A stretch of 10,701 nucleotides of DNA from Burkholderiales bacterium (GCA_025929745.1 JAICPQ010000073.1:1-10701); one strand, 5' to 3'. Positions 1-6,857 are shown, counted from the stretch's first letter. Notes: generated by a model not told the origin, from the sequence alone. Numbers and translations are program-made.

Positions 1-398
1 ATCGCGGCAGTACGCGTGCCGCCGTCGGCCTGCAGCACGTCGCAGTCGATATGGATGGTTCTCGCGCCGAGCGAGGCGAGGTCAACGACCGCTCGGAGCG
101 AGCGTCCTATTAGTCGCTGGATCTCTTGTGTGCGACCGGATTGCTTGCCGCGCGCGGCTTCACGATCGGTACGGGTATTGGTCGCGCGCGGCAGCATCCC
201 GTACTCCGCAGTCACCCAGCCCCGGCCGGAATCCTTGAGAAACGGCGGTACGCGTTCCTCGACGCTCGCAGTGCACAGCACCTGCGTGTCGCCGAATTCC
301 ACCAGAACCGAGCCTTCCGCATGCTTGGTGTAGCGGCGCTGGATGCGAACCGGGCGCAGCGCGTCGGCCGCACGCTCGTTCTGCCGTTTCACTCCCAT
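1..398 (-). CDS. rph: RNase PH (rph), N-terminal part, cut by window edge
   Basis: Ribonuclease PH is a phosphate-dependent 3'-5' exoribonuclease that trims tRNA 3' ends and degrades structured RNA as a hexameric ring in the cytoplasm. The 132 complete codons visible match the family closely: RRYTKHAEGSVLVEFGDTQV at residues 21-40, WVTAEYGMLPRAT at 61-73, GRTQEIQRLIGRSLRA at 88-103 and QADGGTRTA at 123-131. In the last motif Thr128 and Arg129 are the expected phosphate-binding residues. The family is about 240 aa long, so a little over half is present and the C-terminal part lies beyond position 1. The ATG at 398-396 lies inside the end of the upstream phosphatase gene (10-bp overlap) with no clear ribosome-binding site, suggesting translational coupling. 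A GTG at 392 is a weaker alternative. Identity is secure; the exact start is likely but not proven. Confidence 0.96.
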   Translation of the reverse strand, partial: MGVKRQNERAADALRPVRIQRRYTKHAEGSVLVEFGDTQVLCTASVEERVPPFLKDSGRGWVTAEYGMLPRATNTRTDREAARGKQSGRTQEIQRLIGRSLRAVVDLASLGARTIHIDCDVLQADGGTRTAA

Positions 399-1117
399 GC
401 CATGGCCACCACGGAGATATTGTCGCAATCGTCGCCTGCGCTCCCTTCAGCCGCGGCCACGAGCGCCGGGATGGCTTGCTCCAGCGGGCGTGAGACGAGC
501 CCTTCCACGAGCTCGTCCTGGCTGAGCGGACCCCACAGGCCGTCGGAGCAAAGCAGCACGATATCGCCGTGCGCAAGGCGCGCGTTCACTACGCGCTCGA
601 TGCGCGGCGTCTGGTACCCGCCGAGGCAGTTGAGCAGGCGGTTGCGGTACGGGTGGGTCGGGACCGCCTCCTCGCGCAGGCGACCCTCGTCGACGAGTCG
701 CTGGACGACGGTATGGTCGCGGGAGCGCGCGAGTACCCGGCCGCCGCGCACGTGATAGAAGCGGCAGTCCCCGACATAGGTCCAGAACACCTCCCCGTCT
801 TGTACGACGCAGGCAGCAAGGACGGTGCGCGGCGATTCCAGAAAGCGCTGCTTGCGTGTCTCACGCAGGATAGCCGCATGCCCCGCGAGGCACGCGCGCT
901 CCAGGAAGGAGGCGGGATCCGGAAGGGCATCGCGCGCTTCCGCGCCGAAGCTTGCGCTCATCACATCGAGTGCGATCTGTGCGGCGACCTCGCCGTGTAC
1001 GTGGCCGCCCAGACCGTCCGCCACGGCCATGAGCGTGGCCTGCGGCGTTCTCCAGTGGCCGAGGCGATCCTCGTTGGTGTCGCGCGCCCCGAGAACGCTA
1101 GCTTCGACGATCTTCAC
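389..1117 (-). CDS. PP2C-type Ser/Thr protein phosphatase (Stp/PrpC-like)
   Basis: This 242-aa protein has the bacterial PP2C (PPM) phosphatase motifs in order: ARDTNEDR (residues 11-18), ADGLGGHVHGE (33-43, metal-binding Asp34), YVGDCRFY (114-121), CSDGLW (190-195) and DDCDNISVV (229-237, metal-binding Asp232). Such enzymes use two Mn2+/Mg2+ ions to remove phosphate from Ser/Thr and reverse the partner kinase. The frame stays open upstream to 1333, but that extension is arginine- and serine-rich antisense of the kinase. The GTG at 1117-1115 puts the usual short N-terminus (VKIVEASVLGARDTNED) at the start. It overlaps the kinase gene by 20 bp and rph by 10 bp, so the three genes are probably one transcript. 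No membrane segment or extra domain is visible. The kinase next door is the presumed antagonist, by inference from context. Confidence 0.93.
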   Translation of the reverse strand: MKIVEASVLGARDTNEDRLGHWRTPQATLMAVADGLGGHVHGEVAAQIALDVMSASFGAEARDALPDPASFLERACLAGHAAILRETRKQRFLESPRTVLAACVVQDGEVFWTYVGDCRFYHVRGGRVLARSRDHTVVQRLVDEGRLREEAVPTHPYRNRLLNCLGGYQTPRIERVVNARLAHGDIVLLCSDGLWGPLSQDELVEGLVSRPLEQAIPALVAAAEGSAGDDCDNISVVAMAWE

Positions 1118-1982
1118 CGAGCAGGACTTTCTGCAGCGCGAGCACGCTCTGCGGCCGGCGCAGATGGTCGAGCTCCAGACACCAGTCCACGGCGTCGAGG
1201 AGCTCGGGTGCGTACTTACTCGCGAGCGCGCGGCTCGCTGGAAGAAAAACATCCTCGACGAGGCGTGTGTCGGCCGGCGGCGGCGCCACACCGGCGAAGC
1301 AGGCATACATCGTGGCACCGACGGAGTACACATCGCTCCAAGGGCCGAGCAACGAACGGTCGGTGTGCATCTCCGGCGGCGCGAAACCGGGCGTAAAGGC
1401 GCTCGGCAGCTTCAGACCATCCGCAGAGAGAACCTGGCGCGCGGCGCCGAAATCGATGAGGACGGGAGAGCCGTCCGTGCGCAGGTAAACGTTCGCCGGC
1501 TTGATATCGAGGTGCAAGAGCTTGCGCGCATGCACCTCGCGCAGCCCGTCGAGGAGCTGTGCGAACGTGTTGCGCACCCAGAGCTCCTCCAGCGGGCCGC
1601 GGTGGCCTTTGATGTGCTCGCGCAACGAGCGGCCCTGCTCGTAGCGCATGACGAGATAAACCGTATCGTTCTCGCGGAAGAAATCGAGCACGCGCACGAC
1701 ATTCGGGTGCTGGAGGCGGGCGATCGCCCCGGCCTCCTCGATAAAGCAGTTCATCCCGGCGTGGAAAAGCTGCGCCGCGTCGGCCGGTATTTGGAAGTGG
1801 CGAGCCCCGTTCACGCGCAACGGCATCGTCGCGGGCAGGTACTCCTTGATGGCGACCACGCGGCCTTCGTCGTCCTCGGCAAGGTAGACAAAGGAAAATC
1901 CGCCGATCGCGAGCACGCGCTGAATGCGGTAGCGCTGCAGCTGCGTGCCGTCGGGGAGCGGTTGGTTGGCTTGCGATGGCAT
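1098..1982 (-). CDS. Soluble eukaryotic-type Ser/Thr protein kinase
   Basis: This 294-aa Hanks-type kinase shows an atypical glycine loop AIGGFSFVYLA (25-35), catalytic lysine in VVAIKEYLP (Lys46), an alpha-C glutamate in FIEEAGAIARL (80-90), catalytic loop HLDIKPANV (157-165, Asp159, Asn164), metal-binding IDFGAAR (176-182, Asp177), and FAPPEMH (200-206) in place of APE. The loop reads HLD, not HRD, so it is a non-RD kinase; activity of such kinases usually does not depend on activation-loop phosphorylation. The kinase fold fills the chain: there is no transmembrane helix, PASTA or sensor domain, so it should be cytoplasmic. It is first in the unit with the PP2C phosphatase and rph. The ATG at 1982-1980 lies about 23 bp from the divergent yicC start. 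The substrate cannot be inferred from sequence; neighbours in RNA metabolism are only circumstantial candidates. Confidence 0.93.
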   Translation of the reverse strand: MPSQANQPLPDGTQLQRYRIQRVLAIGGFSFVYLAEDDEGRVVAIKEYLPATMPLRVNGARHFQIPADAAQLFHAGMNCFIEEAGAIARLQHPNVVRVLDFFRENDTVYLVMRYEQGRSLREHIKGHRGPLEELWVRNTFAQLLDGLREVHARKLLHLDIKPANVYLRTDGSPVLIDFGAARQVLSADGLKLPSAFTPGFAPPEMHTDRSLLGPWSDVYSVGATMYACFAGVAPPPADTRLVEDVFLPASRALASKYAPELLDAVDWCLELDHLRRPQSVLALQKVLLGEDRRS

Positions 1983-1995
1983 CTACCCTATGATA
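1966..1995 (+). promoter_or_regulatory. Candidate divergent promoter between kinase unit and yicC operon
   Basis: On the plus strand TTGGCT (1966-1971) and TATGAT (1989-1994) are separated by 17 bp, a good sigma70-type arrangement that would start transcription near 2001. On the minus strand the overlapping hexamer TATCAT (1995-1990) is a good -10 for the kinase gene, but I see no convincing -35 for it. The plus-strand elements extend into the first codons of the kinase gene. If correct, both transcripts would have extremely short leaders. The call rests on hexamer matches only. Confidence 0.45.
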
Positions 1996-2005
1996 GCTCC
2001 GCCAC

Positions 2006-2875
2006 TTGTCTCTTCCCGTCCAAAGCATGACCGGCTACGCCGCCGCGGCCGCCGGTTCTCCGCGTGGAACGCTCAGCCTCGAGCTGCGTTCGGTGAACTC
2101 GCGCTTTCTCGATCTGCAGTTTCGCATCGCGGAGGCGCTGCGCGCGCACGAGCCGCTGCTGCGCGAGCGCATTTCTGCGCGCGTGGCGCGCGGCAAGATC
2201 GATTGCCGGCTCTCACTCACCGAGGAACCCACCCAGGGCGCCGCGCAGCTGAACGGCGAAATGATCTCGCGTCTCAAAGCGCTCGCCGACGCCGCGCGTA
2301 AGTCTTTTCCCGACGCCGCGCCGCTCAGCATGGCCGACATCCTGCGCTGGCCTGGGATGGTGGCCGAGCCGACCGACGACGAGGGATTGCGCAGCGCCGT
2401 CGATACGCTATGCAGCCAGGCGCTGGATGATTTCGTTGCCGCGCGCTCGCGCGAGGGCGCGAAGCTCGCTGCCGGCATCGTCGAGCGCGTTCGCGCCATG
2501 CTTGCGCGCGTGGACGAGGTAACGCCGCTTGTTCCACAGGCGCTTGCGGCCTACCAGGAGAAGATCAGCCAGCGCCTGCGCGAGGCGATCGGCTCCGCGG
2601 ACGACGAGCGCATTCGCGCCGAAGTGGCACTTTTCGCCGCGCGCGCGGACATCGCCGAGGAGATCGACCGCCTGCGCGCGCACCTGGGGGAAACCGAGCG
2701 CGTGCTTGCCGCCGGCGGCCTCGTCGGCAAGAGACTCGACTTCCTCGCACAGGAGCTGAACCGCGAGGCGAACACGCTCGCCTCCAAAGCCGCTAGCCCG
2801 GCGATCGCCGACTGCGCGCTCGAGCTCAAGGTGCTGGTCGAGCAGATCCGCGAGCAAGTGCAGAACATTGAGTAG
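2006..2875 (+). CDS. yicC: YicC family endoribonuclease
   Basis: YicC proteins (YicC_N plus DUF1732) are widespread; E. coli YicC has been described as an endoribonuclease acting on small RNA. The 289-aa product shows the family signatures: SMTGYA near the start (7-12), LELRSVNSRFLDLQFR (25-40), LRERISARVARGKIDCRL (52-69), ILRWPGMV (111-118), IAEEIDRLRAHLGETERVL (215-233), GKRLDFLAQELNREANTLAS (241-260), and the typical end LVEQIREQVQNIE. The start is uncertain. TTG at 2006 keeps the residues, including Ser, that normally precede MTGYA. The ATG at 2027 begins exactly at MTGYA and would give a more normal leader if the candidate promoter is right. Neither has a clear ribosome-binding site. The gene heads the yicC-gmk-rpoZ-spoT unit and overlaps gmk by 8 bp. 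Confidence 0.95.
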   Translation: MSLPVQSMTGYAAAAAGSPRGTLSLELRSVNSRFLDLQFRIAEALRAHEPLLRERISARVARGKIDCRLSLTEEPTQGAAQLNGEMISRLKALADAARKSFPDAAPLSMADILRWPGMVAEPTDDEGLRSAVDTLCSQALDDFVAARSREGAKLAAGIVERVRAMLARVDEVTPLVPQALAAYQEKISQRLREAIGSADDERIRAEVALFAARADIAEEIDRLRAHLGETERVLAAGGLVGKRLDFLAQELNREANTLASKAASPAIADCALELKVLVEQIREQVQNIE

Positions 2876-3437
2876 GAAAGGGCGCCTTTTCGTCATCACC
2901 GCGCCTTCCGGCGCGGGCAAAACCTCGCTCATCGATGCGCTCACACGCGCCGATCCGACGCTCAAACTCTCGATCTCGTACACCACGCGCGCGCCGCGTC
3001 CCGGTGAGTACAACGGCGTCGATTACCATTTCGTCGACGACGCGACTTTTCTTGCGATGCGCAGCCGCGGTGATTTTCTGGAGAGCGCGGAAGTGCACGG
3101 CCATCGCTACGGAACATCGAAGCGCATCATCACGGAGGCGCTCACTCGTGGCGAAGACATGATTCTCGAAATCGACTGGCAGGGCGCTCGCCAGGTGCGA
3201 CGCATTTATCCCGATTGCGTAGGCATCTTCATCCTCCCGCCCTCGGTGGAAGAACTCGAAAAGCGCATGCGTTCACGTGCCCAGGATTCCGAGGAGGTGA
3301 TCCGCCGCCGCCTGGCGAATGCGCGCGACGAACTCGCGCACGCCGGAGAGTTCGAATACCGTATAATTAACAAAGACTTCGACTCAGCCCGGCAGGAGCT
3401 CGCCCGGGTCATCGCGGTCGAACGCGCAAAAACCTGA
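2868..3437 (+). CDS. gmk: Guanylate kinase
   Basis: Guanylate kinase transfers phosphate from ATP to GMP to give GDP, an essential cytoplasmic step supplying GTP and hence (p)ppGpp precursors. The 189-aa product has the P-loop APSGAGKTS (12-20), GMP-binding SYTTRAPRPGEYNGVDYHF (37-55), GHRYGTSK (78-85), EIDWQGARQV (101-110), an arginine-rich lid around RSRAQDSEEVIRRRLANA (136-153) and the C-terminal YRIINKDFD (164-172). The length is normal. The only reasonable start is the TTG at 2868, which overlaps the yicC stop by 8 bp and lacks a strong ribosome-binding site, so translation is probably coupled to yicC. Two neighbouring isoleucine codons (ATA, ATT) near the 3' end are unusual for this GC-rich gene and form a TATAAT box. 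Confidence 0.97.
   Translation: MSRKGRLFVITAPSGAGKTSLIDALTRADPTLKLSISYTTRAPRPGEYNGVDYHFVDDATFLAMRSRGDFLESAEVHGHRYGTSKRIITEALTRGEDMILEIDWQGARQVRRIYPDCVGIFILPPSVEELEKRMRSRAQDSEEVIRRRLANARDELAHAGEFEYRIINKDFDSARQELARVIAVERAKT
3362..3367 (+). promoter_or_regulatory. Possible -10 box for rpoZ-spoT inside gmk
   Basis: A perfect TATAAT lies in the 3' end of gmk, 78 bp before the rpoZ start codon. It is built from the codons CGT-ATA-ATT, and ATA is a rare choice here. I see no good -35 hexamer at 15-19 bp upstream and no extended -10, so activity would need another factor or be weak. Confidence 0.3.
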
Positions 3438-3445
3438 AGAGACCT

Positions 3446-3673
3446 ATGGCCCGAATCACCGTAGACGATTGCCTGAAGAGAATTCCCAATCGGTTCCAGC
3501 TCACCCTGGCCGCGACCTACCGTGCGCGCCAACTCAGCGCCGGCGCGAGCGCGCTCGTCGAGCCCAATCGCGATAAGGCGACCGTGATCGCGCTGCGCGA
3601 AATCGCGTCCGGCAAGGTAGGCACGGAAGTTCTGAAGCGCAGCGCGACCGCGCCCTCGGCGCCCACGCTTTGA
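3446..3673 (+). CDS. rpoZ: RNA polymerase omega subunit
   Basis: The omega subunit helps assemble and stabilise beta-prime in RNA polymerase. In proteobacteria the omega/beta-prime interface also forms a ppGpp-binding site. The 75-aa product begins MARITVDDCLKRIPNRFQLT (1-20), followed by LAATYRARQL and a central ALREIASGKVG, typical of betaproteobacterial omega. The N-terminal Met-Ala-Arg that contacts ppGpp in E. coli is retained. The C-terminal tail, rich in Ala, Pro and Ser, is short and variable as is usual. The ATG at 3446 follows the gmk stop by 8 bp and has AAGAG a few bases upstream. Placement directly before spoT couples a ppGpp target with the enzyme that makes and destroys ppGpp. 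Confidence 0.98.
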   Translation: MARITVDDCLKRIPNRFQLTLAATYRARQLSAGASALVEPNRDKATVIALREIASGKVGTEVLKRSATAPSAPTL

Positions 3674-3675
3674 CG

Positions 3676-3698
3676 CCGGGGTTGTAACCCACCCGGGG
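3676..3698 (+). repeat. Competing inverted repeats in the spoT leader
   Basis: The 42-bp rpoZ-spoT gap contains GGGTT-GT-AACCC (3679-3690). An alternative pairing joins CCGGG (3676-3680) with CCCGG (3692-3696). No T-run follows, so this is not an intrinsic terminator. It precedes a spoT start that lacks an obvious ribosome-binding site. A role in translation control is only a possibility. Confidence 0.3.
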
Positions 3699-3715
3699 TC
3701 GGGTAATCTGGCCCC

Positions 3716-5827
3716 ATGGCAGCCACCGCAGAGCTTCTCGATCCGGGCCGCTTCGGCTATCTGAAGCCGAAGGACGTGGCTCGGCTCGCCGAGGCCTACC
3801 GGTTCTCCGAAGCCGCCCATGCCGGGCAAACCCGGCAATCGGGCGACCCGTACATCTCGCACCCGCTCGCGGTGGCCGAGATCCTCGCCGACTGGCACCT
3901 CGACGGCCAGACGCTCATGGCGGCGCTGCTGCACGACGTGACCGAAGACACCTCGGTCACCAAGGACGAGATCTCCGACACCTTCGGCAGGCCGGTCGCC
4001 GACCTGGTCGACGGCGTCTCGAAGCTCGACCGCATCGAGTTCCAGTCGGCCGAGGACGCGCAGGCCGAGAACTTCCGCAAGATGCTGCTCGCCATGGCGC
4101 GCGACGTGCGCGTCATGCTGATCAAGCTCGCCGACCGGCTGCACAACATGCGCACGCTCGGCGCCGTACCGCCAGCCAAGCGCCGGCGGGTTGCCCGCGA
4201 GACGATGGAGATCTACGCCCCGATCGCGAACCGGCTTGGCTTGAACACGCTGTACCACGAGCTGCAGGAGCTCGCTTTCACGCATCTCTATCCGGTGCGT
4301 TACAAGGTGCTCGCCAAGGCGACGAAGGCCGCGCGCGGCAACCGGCGCGAGATGATCGGCCGCACCCTGGAGGCCATCAAGAAGAAGCTCGCCGAGAGCG
4401 CAATTTCGGCGCAGGTTTTCGGACGCGAGAAGCATGTGTATTCCACCTACCGCAAGATGATCGAGAAGCACCTATCGTTCTCCGAGGTGCACGACATTTT
4501 CGGTTGCCGCATAATCGTGAAAGACGTGCCGTCGTGTTACCTCGCGCTCGGCGCGTTGCACGCGCTCTACAAGCCGATTCCGGGAAAGTTCAAGGACTAC
4601 ATTGCGATTGCCAAGGCGAACGGCTACCAGTCGATCCACACCGACCTGATCGGTCCTTATGGCGTGCCGGTCGAGGTGCAGATTCGCACCGAGCAGATGC
4701 ATCGCCTTGCCGAGTCTGGCGTCGCCTCGCACTGGATGTACAAGGACGACGCCGACAGGCTCTCGGAGGTGCAGAAGCAGACGCACCGCTGGCTGCAGTC
4801 GCTGCTCGAGATCCAGCACCAGTCGGGCGATCCGCAGGAGTTCCTCGAGCACGTCAAGGTGGATCTCTTCCCCGACGAGGTCTACGTTTTCACGCCGAAG
4901 GGCAAAATCCTCTCGCTGCCACGCGGGGCCACCGCGGTCGATTTCGCCTACGCCGTGCATACGGATATCGGCAACCGCTGCGTGGCGGCCAAGGTGAACG
5001 GTGAGCTCGTTCCGCTGCGCACGGAGCTGCGAAACGGCGACCGTGTCGAGATCATCACCGCAAGCCACGCCAAGCCGAGCGCCGGATGGCTGCAATATGT
5101 GCGCACCGGCAAGGCGCGCTCGAACATCCGGCACTTTTTGAAGACCATGCAATACGAGGAGTCCGCCGGCCTGGGTGAGCGGCTTCTCGACCAGGCGCTA
5201 CGAGGTCTGAAAAGCTCGCTCGGCGAAATCGACGATGCGGCGTGGGAGCGCGTAGTGCGCGACAGCGGCGCGCGCTCGCGCGAGGAGCTGCTCGCCGACA
5301 TCGGGCTCGGCAAGCGGCTGCCGGCGGTGGTGGCGCGGCGGCTGATGAAGAAGGCGGACCCCGAGGAAACCAAAGCGGCCGGCAGCGTGACGATCCGCGG
5401 CACCGAGGGCATGGCGGTGCAGCTCGCGACCTGCTGCCGGCCGATCCCCGGCGACGCCATCGTCGGCTCCATCAAGAAGGGACAGGGGCTGGTCGTTCAT
5501 GCGACGGAGTGCGGCGCGATCGTGCGCTCGCGCAGGAACGAACCCGATCAGTGGATCGACGTGGAATGGGATGCGCGCATCACGCGGCTTTTCCAGGCGG
5601 CGATCCACGTCACGGTGGAAAACCAGCGCGGCGTGCTGGCGAAGGTCGCCTCCGAGATCGCCGAGGCCGGATCGAACATCGACTCGATCACCATGGAAGA
5701 AGACCGCGCGGTCTTCACCACCATGCACTTCGTGCTCGAGGTGGCAAACCGGCAGCACCTTGCGCGCGTGATGCGGGCCTTGCGCCGCCTGCCCGACGTC
5801 CAGAAGATCACCCGGACGCGGGAATAG
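3716..5827 (+). CDS. spoT: Bifunctional (p)ppGpp synthetase/hydrolase, Rel/SpoT type
   Basis: This 703-aa enzyme makes and degrades (p)ppGpp, the stringent-response alarmone. The hydrolase HD domain is intact: AHAGQTRQSGDPYISHP (34-50, His35, His49), HDVTEDT (73-79) and LADRLHNMRTL (138-148). The synthetase domain has VYSTYRKMIEKH (241-252), FGCRIIV (262-268), KFKDYIAIAKANGYQSIHT (291-309) and VEVQIRTEQMH (319-329). The regulatory half contains a TGS domain (about 388-447), a helical region, a Cys-rich segment with ATCCRPIPGD (571-580) and HATEC (595-599), and an ACT domain (about 627-702, VENQRGVLAKVASEIAEAGS). KFKD corresponds to the RxKD motif of bifunctional enzymes, not the ExDD of synthetase-only RelA. 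With both active sites kept I call it spoT-type; a Rel label would be equally fair. It ends the yicC-gmk-rpoZ unit, and its stop lies 3 bp from the convergent barrel gene. Confidence 0.97.
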   Translation: MAATAELLDPGRFGYLKPKDVARLAEAYRFSEAAHAGQTRQSGDPYISHPLAVAEILADWHLDGQTLMAALLHDVTEDTSVTKDEISDTFGRPVADLVDGVSKLDRIEFQSAEDAQAENFRKMLLAMARDVRVMLIKLADRLHNMRTLGAVPPAKRRRVARETMEIYAPIANRLGLNTLYHELQELAFTHLYPVRYKVLAKATKAARGNRREMIGRTLEAIKKKLAESAISAQVFGREKHVYSTYRKMIEKHLSFSEVHDIFGCRIIVKDVPSCYLALGALHALYKPIPGKFKDYIAIAKANGYQSIHTDLIGPYGVPVEVQIRTEQMHRLAESGVASHWMYKDDADRLSEVQKQTHRWLQSLLEIQHQSGDPQEFLEHVKVDLFPDEVYVFTPKGKILSLPRGATAVDFAYAVHTDIGNRCVAAKVNGELVPLRTELRNGDRVEIITASHAKPSAGWLQYVRTGKARSNIRHFLKTMQYEESAGLGERLLDQALRGLKSSLGEIDDAAWERVVRDSGARSREELLADIGLGKRLPAVVARRLMKKADPEETKAAGSVTIRGTEGMAVQLATCCRPIPGDAIVGSIKKGQGLVVHATECGAIVRSRRNEPDQWIDVEWDARITRLFQAAIHVTVENQRGVLAKVASEIAEAGSNIDSITMEEDRAVFTTMHFVLEVANRQHLARVMRALRRLPDVQKITRTRE

Positions 5828-5830
5828 GAG

Positions 5831-6772
5831 CTACCAGCTGCGGCGCGCGTTCAGTGTGATGCCAAAGCGCCTCGAGTAGAGCTCGACAATCGGCAGGCGC
5901 GGCACATCCGGACGGTTTGGCAGGAAGCGCTCGCCTTCGTACGCGTCCAGGTGCCAGTAGCGCACGCCGATGCCAATCTGCGTATGGCGCCGCACCTCGT
6001 GACGCAGCTCGACATCGGCTTGCACGCCACGGCCTTCACCTTCGAGCACGATATTCGGCACTGGTCCGAGATCGGTCGGTGACGTACGCAAATGGTGGCT
6101 ATCATCGTTGCGCACCTTGCCGTACGGAACAAGCGCGAGATCGACATCCAGACGCGTGCGCGGGCCGATATCCAGCTGCGCGGCAACGCCGACCCGCAGG
6201 GCTTTCCAGACCACCTTGTTCGTGATCACCAGCACGTTGTGCGGTATGTCGCCCCCAATGAAACCGAGATGGTCGGTAGCGCCATAAGCATCGACGGTTT
6301 CGCTCCACTGGCCGTAACCCACAAAAGGCACCACCGCCAGCCGCTCGGTGTTGAAGACCCAGTCCGCGCGCCCGATGTCGACCGCCCCGTAGCCAATGCG
6401 CCCGCCCGTTACCGAGGACGTGGTGTCCGAGAACTTGATCTGCCCAGCGTTGAAGTCTTCGTCGCGGAAAACGCCCCGATTCACCGACCCGATCCCGAGG
6501 AAACCCTTGAGGAACCAGTCGCCGAAATTACGGCGACCGAATACCTCGAGCGTATTGGCGTCGAGGTTTTCATAGAGCAGGACCGAGGTCGGGTTGCCAA
6601 GCGTGGGATCCAAGGGTTGGGCGTTGTGACTGCGCTTGGTATCGCCGGTGCTCGCCCAATAACGCACACCCGCCTCGCCGCGCGGCGCACTCTCGAGCGT
6701 GGGCTCGGCGAGCGCCGCGCCAGACGCTGCGGCGAGGACGATCAGCCAGCGGAATTTTTCGCGTTTTTCCAT
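5831..6772 (-). CDS. Outer-membrane beta-barrel protein, omptin-like (tentative)
   Basis: This 313-aa protein starts with a classical signal peptide: a basic n-region MEKREKFR, a hydrophobic core WLIVLAAASG and an AALA/EP cleavage site after residue 22. The mature part alternates polar and hydrophobic residues, with aromatic-rich strands such as GVRYWASTG, GDWFLKGFLGIGSV, LAVVPFVGYGQWSE and IGIGVRYWHLDAYEG. It ends in a terminal Trp (LNARRSW), as expected for an outer-membrane barrel recognised by the BAM machinery. Segments such as DPTLGNPTSVLLYENLDANT and EDFNAGQIKFSDTTSS resemble, from memory, an omptin-like family annotated in rhizobia and other bacteria. I cannot verify that, nor do I see a protease site I would vouch for. 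The ATG at 6772 is chosen because it starts the signal peptide; the frame extends upstream to a TTG at 6829. It converges on spoT with a 3-bp gap. Confidence 0.83.
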   Translation of the reverse strand: MEKREKFRWLIVLAAASGAALAEPTLESAPRGEAGVRYWASTGDTKRSHNAQPLDPTLGNPTSVLLYENLDANTLEVFGRRNFGDWFLKGFLGIGSVNRGVFRDEDFNAGQIKFSDTTSSVTGGRIGYGAVDIGRADWVFNTERLAVVPFVGYGQWSETVDAYGATDHLGFIGGDIPHNVLVITNKVVWKALRVGVAAQLDIGPRTRLDVDLALVPYGKVRNDDSHHLRTSPTDLGPVPNIVLEGEGRGVQADVELRHEVRRHTQIGIGVRYWHLDAYEGERFLPNRPDVPRLPIVELYSRRFGITLNARRSW

Positions 6773-6850
6773 TTGTTGGCGACTGTGCGCGTGCGTTTGA
6801 GACTCTGGAACCCGGCCGACGTGCGCCAATACTCCTTGTTTCGACGCCGG

Positions 6851-6856
6851 AGTATA
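6851..6856 (-). promoter_or_regulatory. Candidate -10 box for the barrel gene
   Basis: Read on the minus strand the sequence is TATACT, a 5/6 match to the sigma70 -10, about 79 bp before the barrel ATG. The region 16-18 bp upstream of it lacks a good -35. The palindrome at 6858-6877 fills the spacer, which would suit control by a DNA-binding protein. Confidence 0.35.
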
Positions 6857-6857
6857 T

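Noticed and set aside
1118..1333. An N-terminal extension of the PP2C phosphatase from 1333
   Set aside because: The extra 72 residues are out-of-frame kinase sequence, and the family N-terminus begins at the GTG at 1117.
825..2030. A 401-codon open frame on the plus strand opposite the kinase and phosphatase
   Set aside because: It is the antisense of two well-supported genes in GC-rich DNA. Its translation is Arg/Ala-rich with no recognisable domain.
2408..3013. A 201-codon minus-strand frame opposite yicC and gmk
   Set aside because: Antisense of two conserved enzymes with no family-like motif.
3206..4471. A 421-codon open frame on the minus strand opposite gmk, rpoZ and spoT
   Set aside because: It spans the antisense of three conserved genes and their gaps. 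The His/Leu/Arg-rich composition is typical of mirror frames.
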